A stretch of DNA of 64,000 nt from assembly GCF_028748185.1 (NCBI RefSeq), contig NZ_CP118164.1, forward strand, positions 5,481,814-5,545,813, given 5' to 3'. The first letter of the stretch is position 1. Every line of letters begins with the position of its first letter. Below are positions 63,607-64,000 of this stretch, piece after piece. The notes beneath the pieces were generated by a model. That model was not told the origin of the DNA and searched no databases. It was given only the letters and a program-made list of their open reading frames with translations. This stretch comes from Bremerella sp. P1. Its GTDB lineage: Bacteria; Planctomycetota; Planctomycetia; Pirellulales; Pirellulaceae. The position numbers and the translations under genes are program-made.

Positions 63607-64000
63607 ATGCAGATTCGACTGTTGAGCCTTGTCATAGCCGCAGTGTTGACCGCGGTTGGCGTGACCAACTTGCGTGCGGAAGAACCGGTTTCGAAGGCCT
63701 TCATCAATGGCGAAGGCCCTGGCTGGGTTGCCCTGGGCAAAGATGACTTCACGAAAGTCAATAGCAACGATGATACCTGGACGTTCCACGAGGACGGCCT
63801 GATCGAGTGCACCGGCAAGCCCACAAGCGTGACACGAAGCGTGAAGGAGTACACCAATTTCGAGTTGGTGTGTCAGTGGCGTCACTTGAAGGCAGCCGGC
63901 AACAGCGGCATTTTTGTCTGGACCATTCCTTCCTCGCTTGAGAAGTTGACTGGTCCAGGCCTACCACAAGGGATCGAAGTTCAGGTGCTCGATCTGGGTT
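63607..64000 (+). CDS. DUF1080 / 3-keto-disaccharide hydrolase family protein (3' truncated)
   Basis: The first 131 residues of a gene cut by the window end. A signal peptide (LLSLVIAAVLTAVGVTNLRA) is followed by the DUF1080 beginning: GWVALGKDDFTKVN, TWTFHEDGLIECTGKPTS, FELVCQWRHLKAAGNSGIFV and IEVQVLDLG. DUF1080 proteins have a LamG-like fold and include 3-keto-disaccharide hydrolases, which fits the oxidoreductase gene 55 bases upstream that could make keto sugars. AAGGATTGAACG lies before ATG 63607. Confidence 0.9.
   Translation, partial: MQIRLLSLVIAAVLTAVGVTNLRAEEPVSKAFINGEGPGWVALGKDDFTKVNSNDDTWTFHEDGLIECTGKPTSVTRSVKEYTNFELVCQWRHLKAAGNSGIFVWTIPSSLEKLTGPGLPQGIEVQVLDLG

Noticed and set aside
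1-64000. tRNA, rRNA, insertion sequence, prophage or defence island
   Set aside because: No cloverleaf, rRNA stretch, transposase, integrase, phage structural gene or known defence domain was seen.

Overview
The window looks like chromosomal DNA of a planctomycete of the Pirellulaceae (Blastopirellula/Bremerella/Rhodopirellula-like). The markers are two sulfatases, a PSCyt1/DUF1549/DUF1553 cytochrome protein paired with a DUF1501 protein, three DUF1559 pseudopilin-like proteins each followed by a small lipoprotein, a FecR-LamG protein coupled to a sigma factor, a Tat-exported Gfo/Idh/MocA enzyme followed by a DUF1080 hydrolase, and moderate GC. I saw no rRNA, tRNA, insertion sequence, prophage or CRISPR array.

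Layout. 1-9.6 kb: 3' part of a thioester alpha-2-macroglobulin, a sulfatase, an atypical SDR, and a MarR regulator with a flavin-dependent halogenase-like enzyme. 9.6-14.7 kb: an ammonium transporter fused to a chemoreceptor signalling domain, divergent from nrfHA (ammonia-forming nitrite reductase). 14.8-20.8 kb: a lone E2-type acyltransferase domain, an HD hydrolase, the first lipoprotein/DUF1559 cassette, a classical chemoreceptor and a small membrane protein. 20.9-27.7 kb: a VWA protein, a PAS-AraC regulator, exported proteins (YbaY-like, SgcJ-like, TPR) and an SGNH hydrolase. 28.1-35.3 kb: two more lipoprotein/DUF1559 cassettes, an ECF sigma factor with a FecR-LamG protein, and a XylR-type regulator. 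35.7-44.4 kb: the DUF1553/DUF1501 pair, pckA, a second sulfatase and an MFS transporter. 44.7-56.6 kb: a tad/Flp pilus locus headed by a class I cyclic di-GMP riboswitch. 56.6-64 kb: a neutral-ceramidase-family protein, an ECF sigma/zinc anti-sigma pair, an SHD1-domain membrane protein, an aldehyde dehydrogenase, and the oxidoreductase/DUF1080 pair, which runs off the end.

How the parts fit. The Amt-chemoreceptor fusion beside nrfHA suggests that ammonium sensing or taxis is linked to dissimilatory nitrate/nitrite reduction to ammonium. The riboswitch ahead of the Flp pilin gene suggests that adhesive Flp pili answer directly to cyclic di-GMP, in line with a swarmer/sessile life cycle. The sulfatases, PSCyt1/DUF1501 pair, Gfo/Idh/MocA and DUF1080 proteins fit breakdown of sulfated or complex polysaccharides. 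The most notable items are the Amt-chemoreceptor fusion, the riboswitch-tad arrangement, the repeated DUF1559/lipoprotein cassette next to an ECF sigma/FecR module with a 16-bp inverted repeat, and the SHD1/coiled-coil/zinc-ribbon membrane protein.
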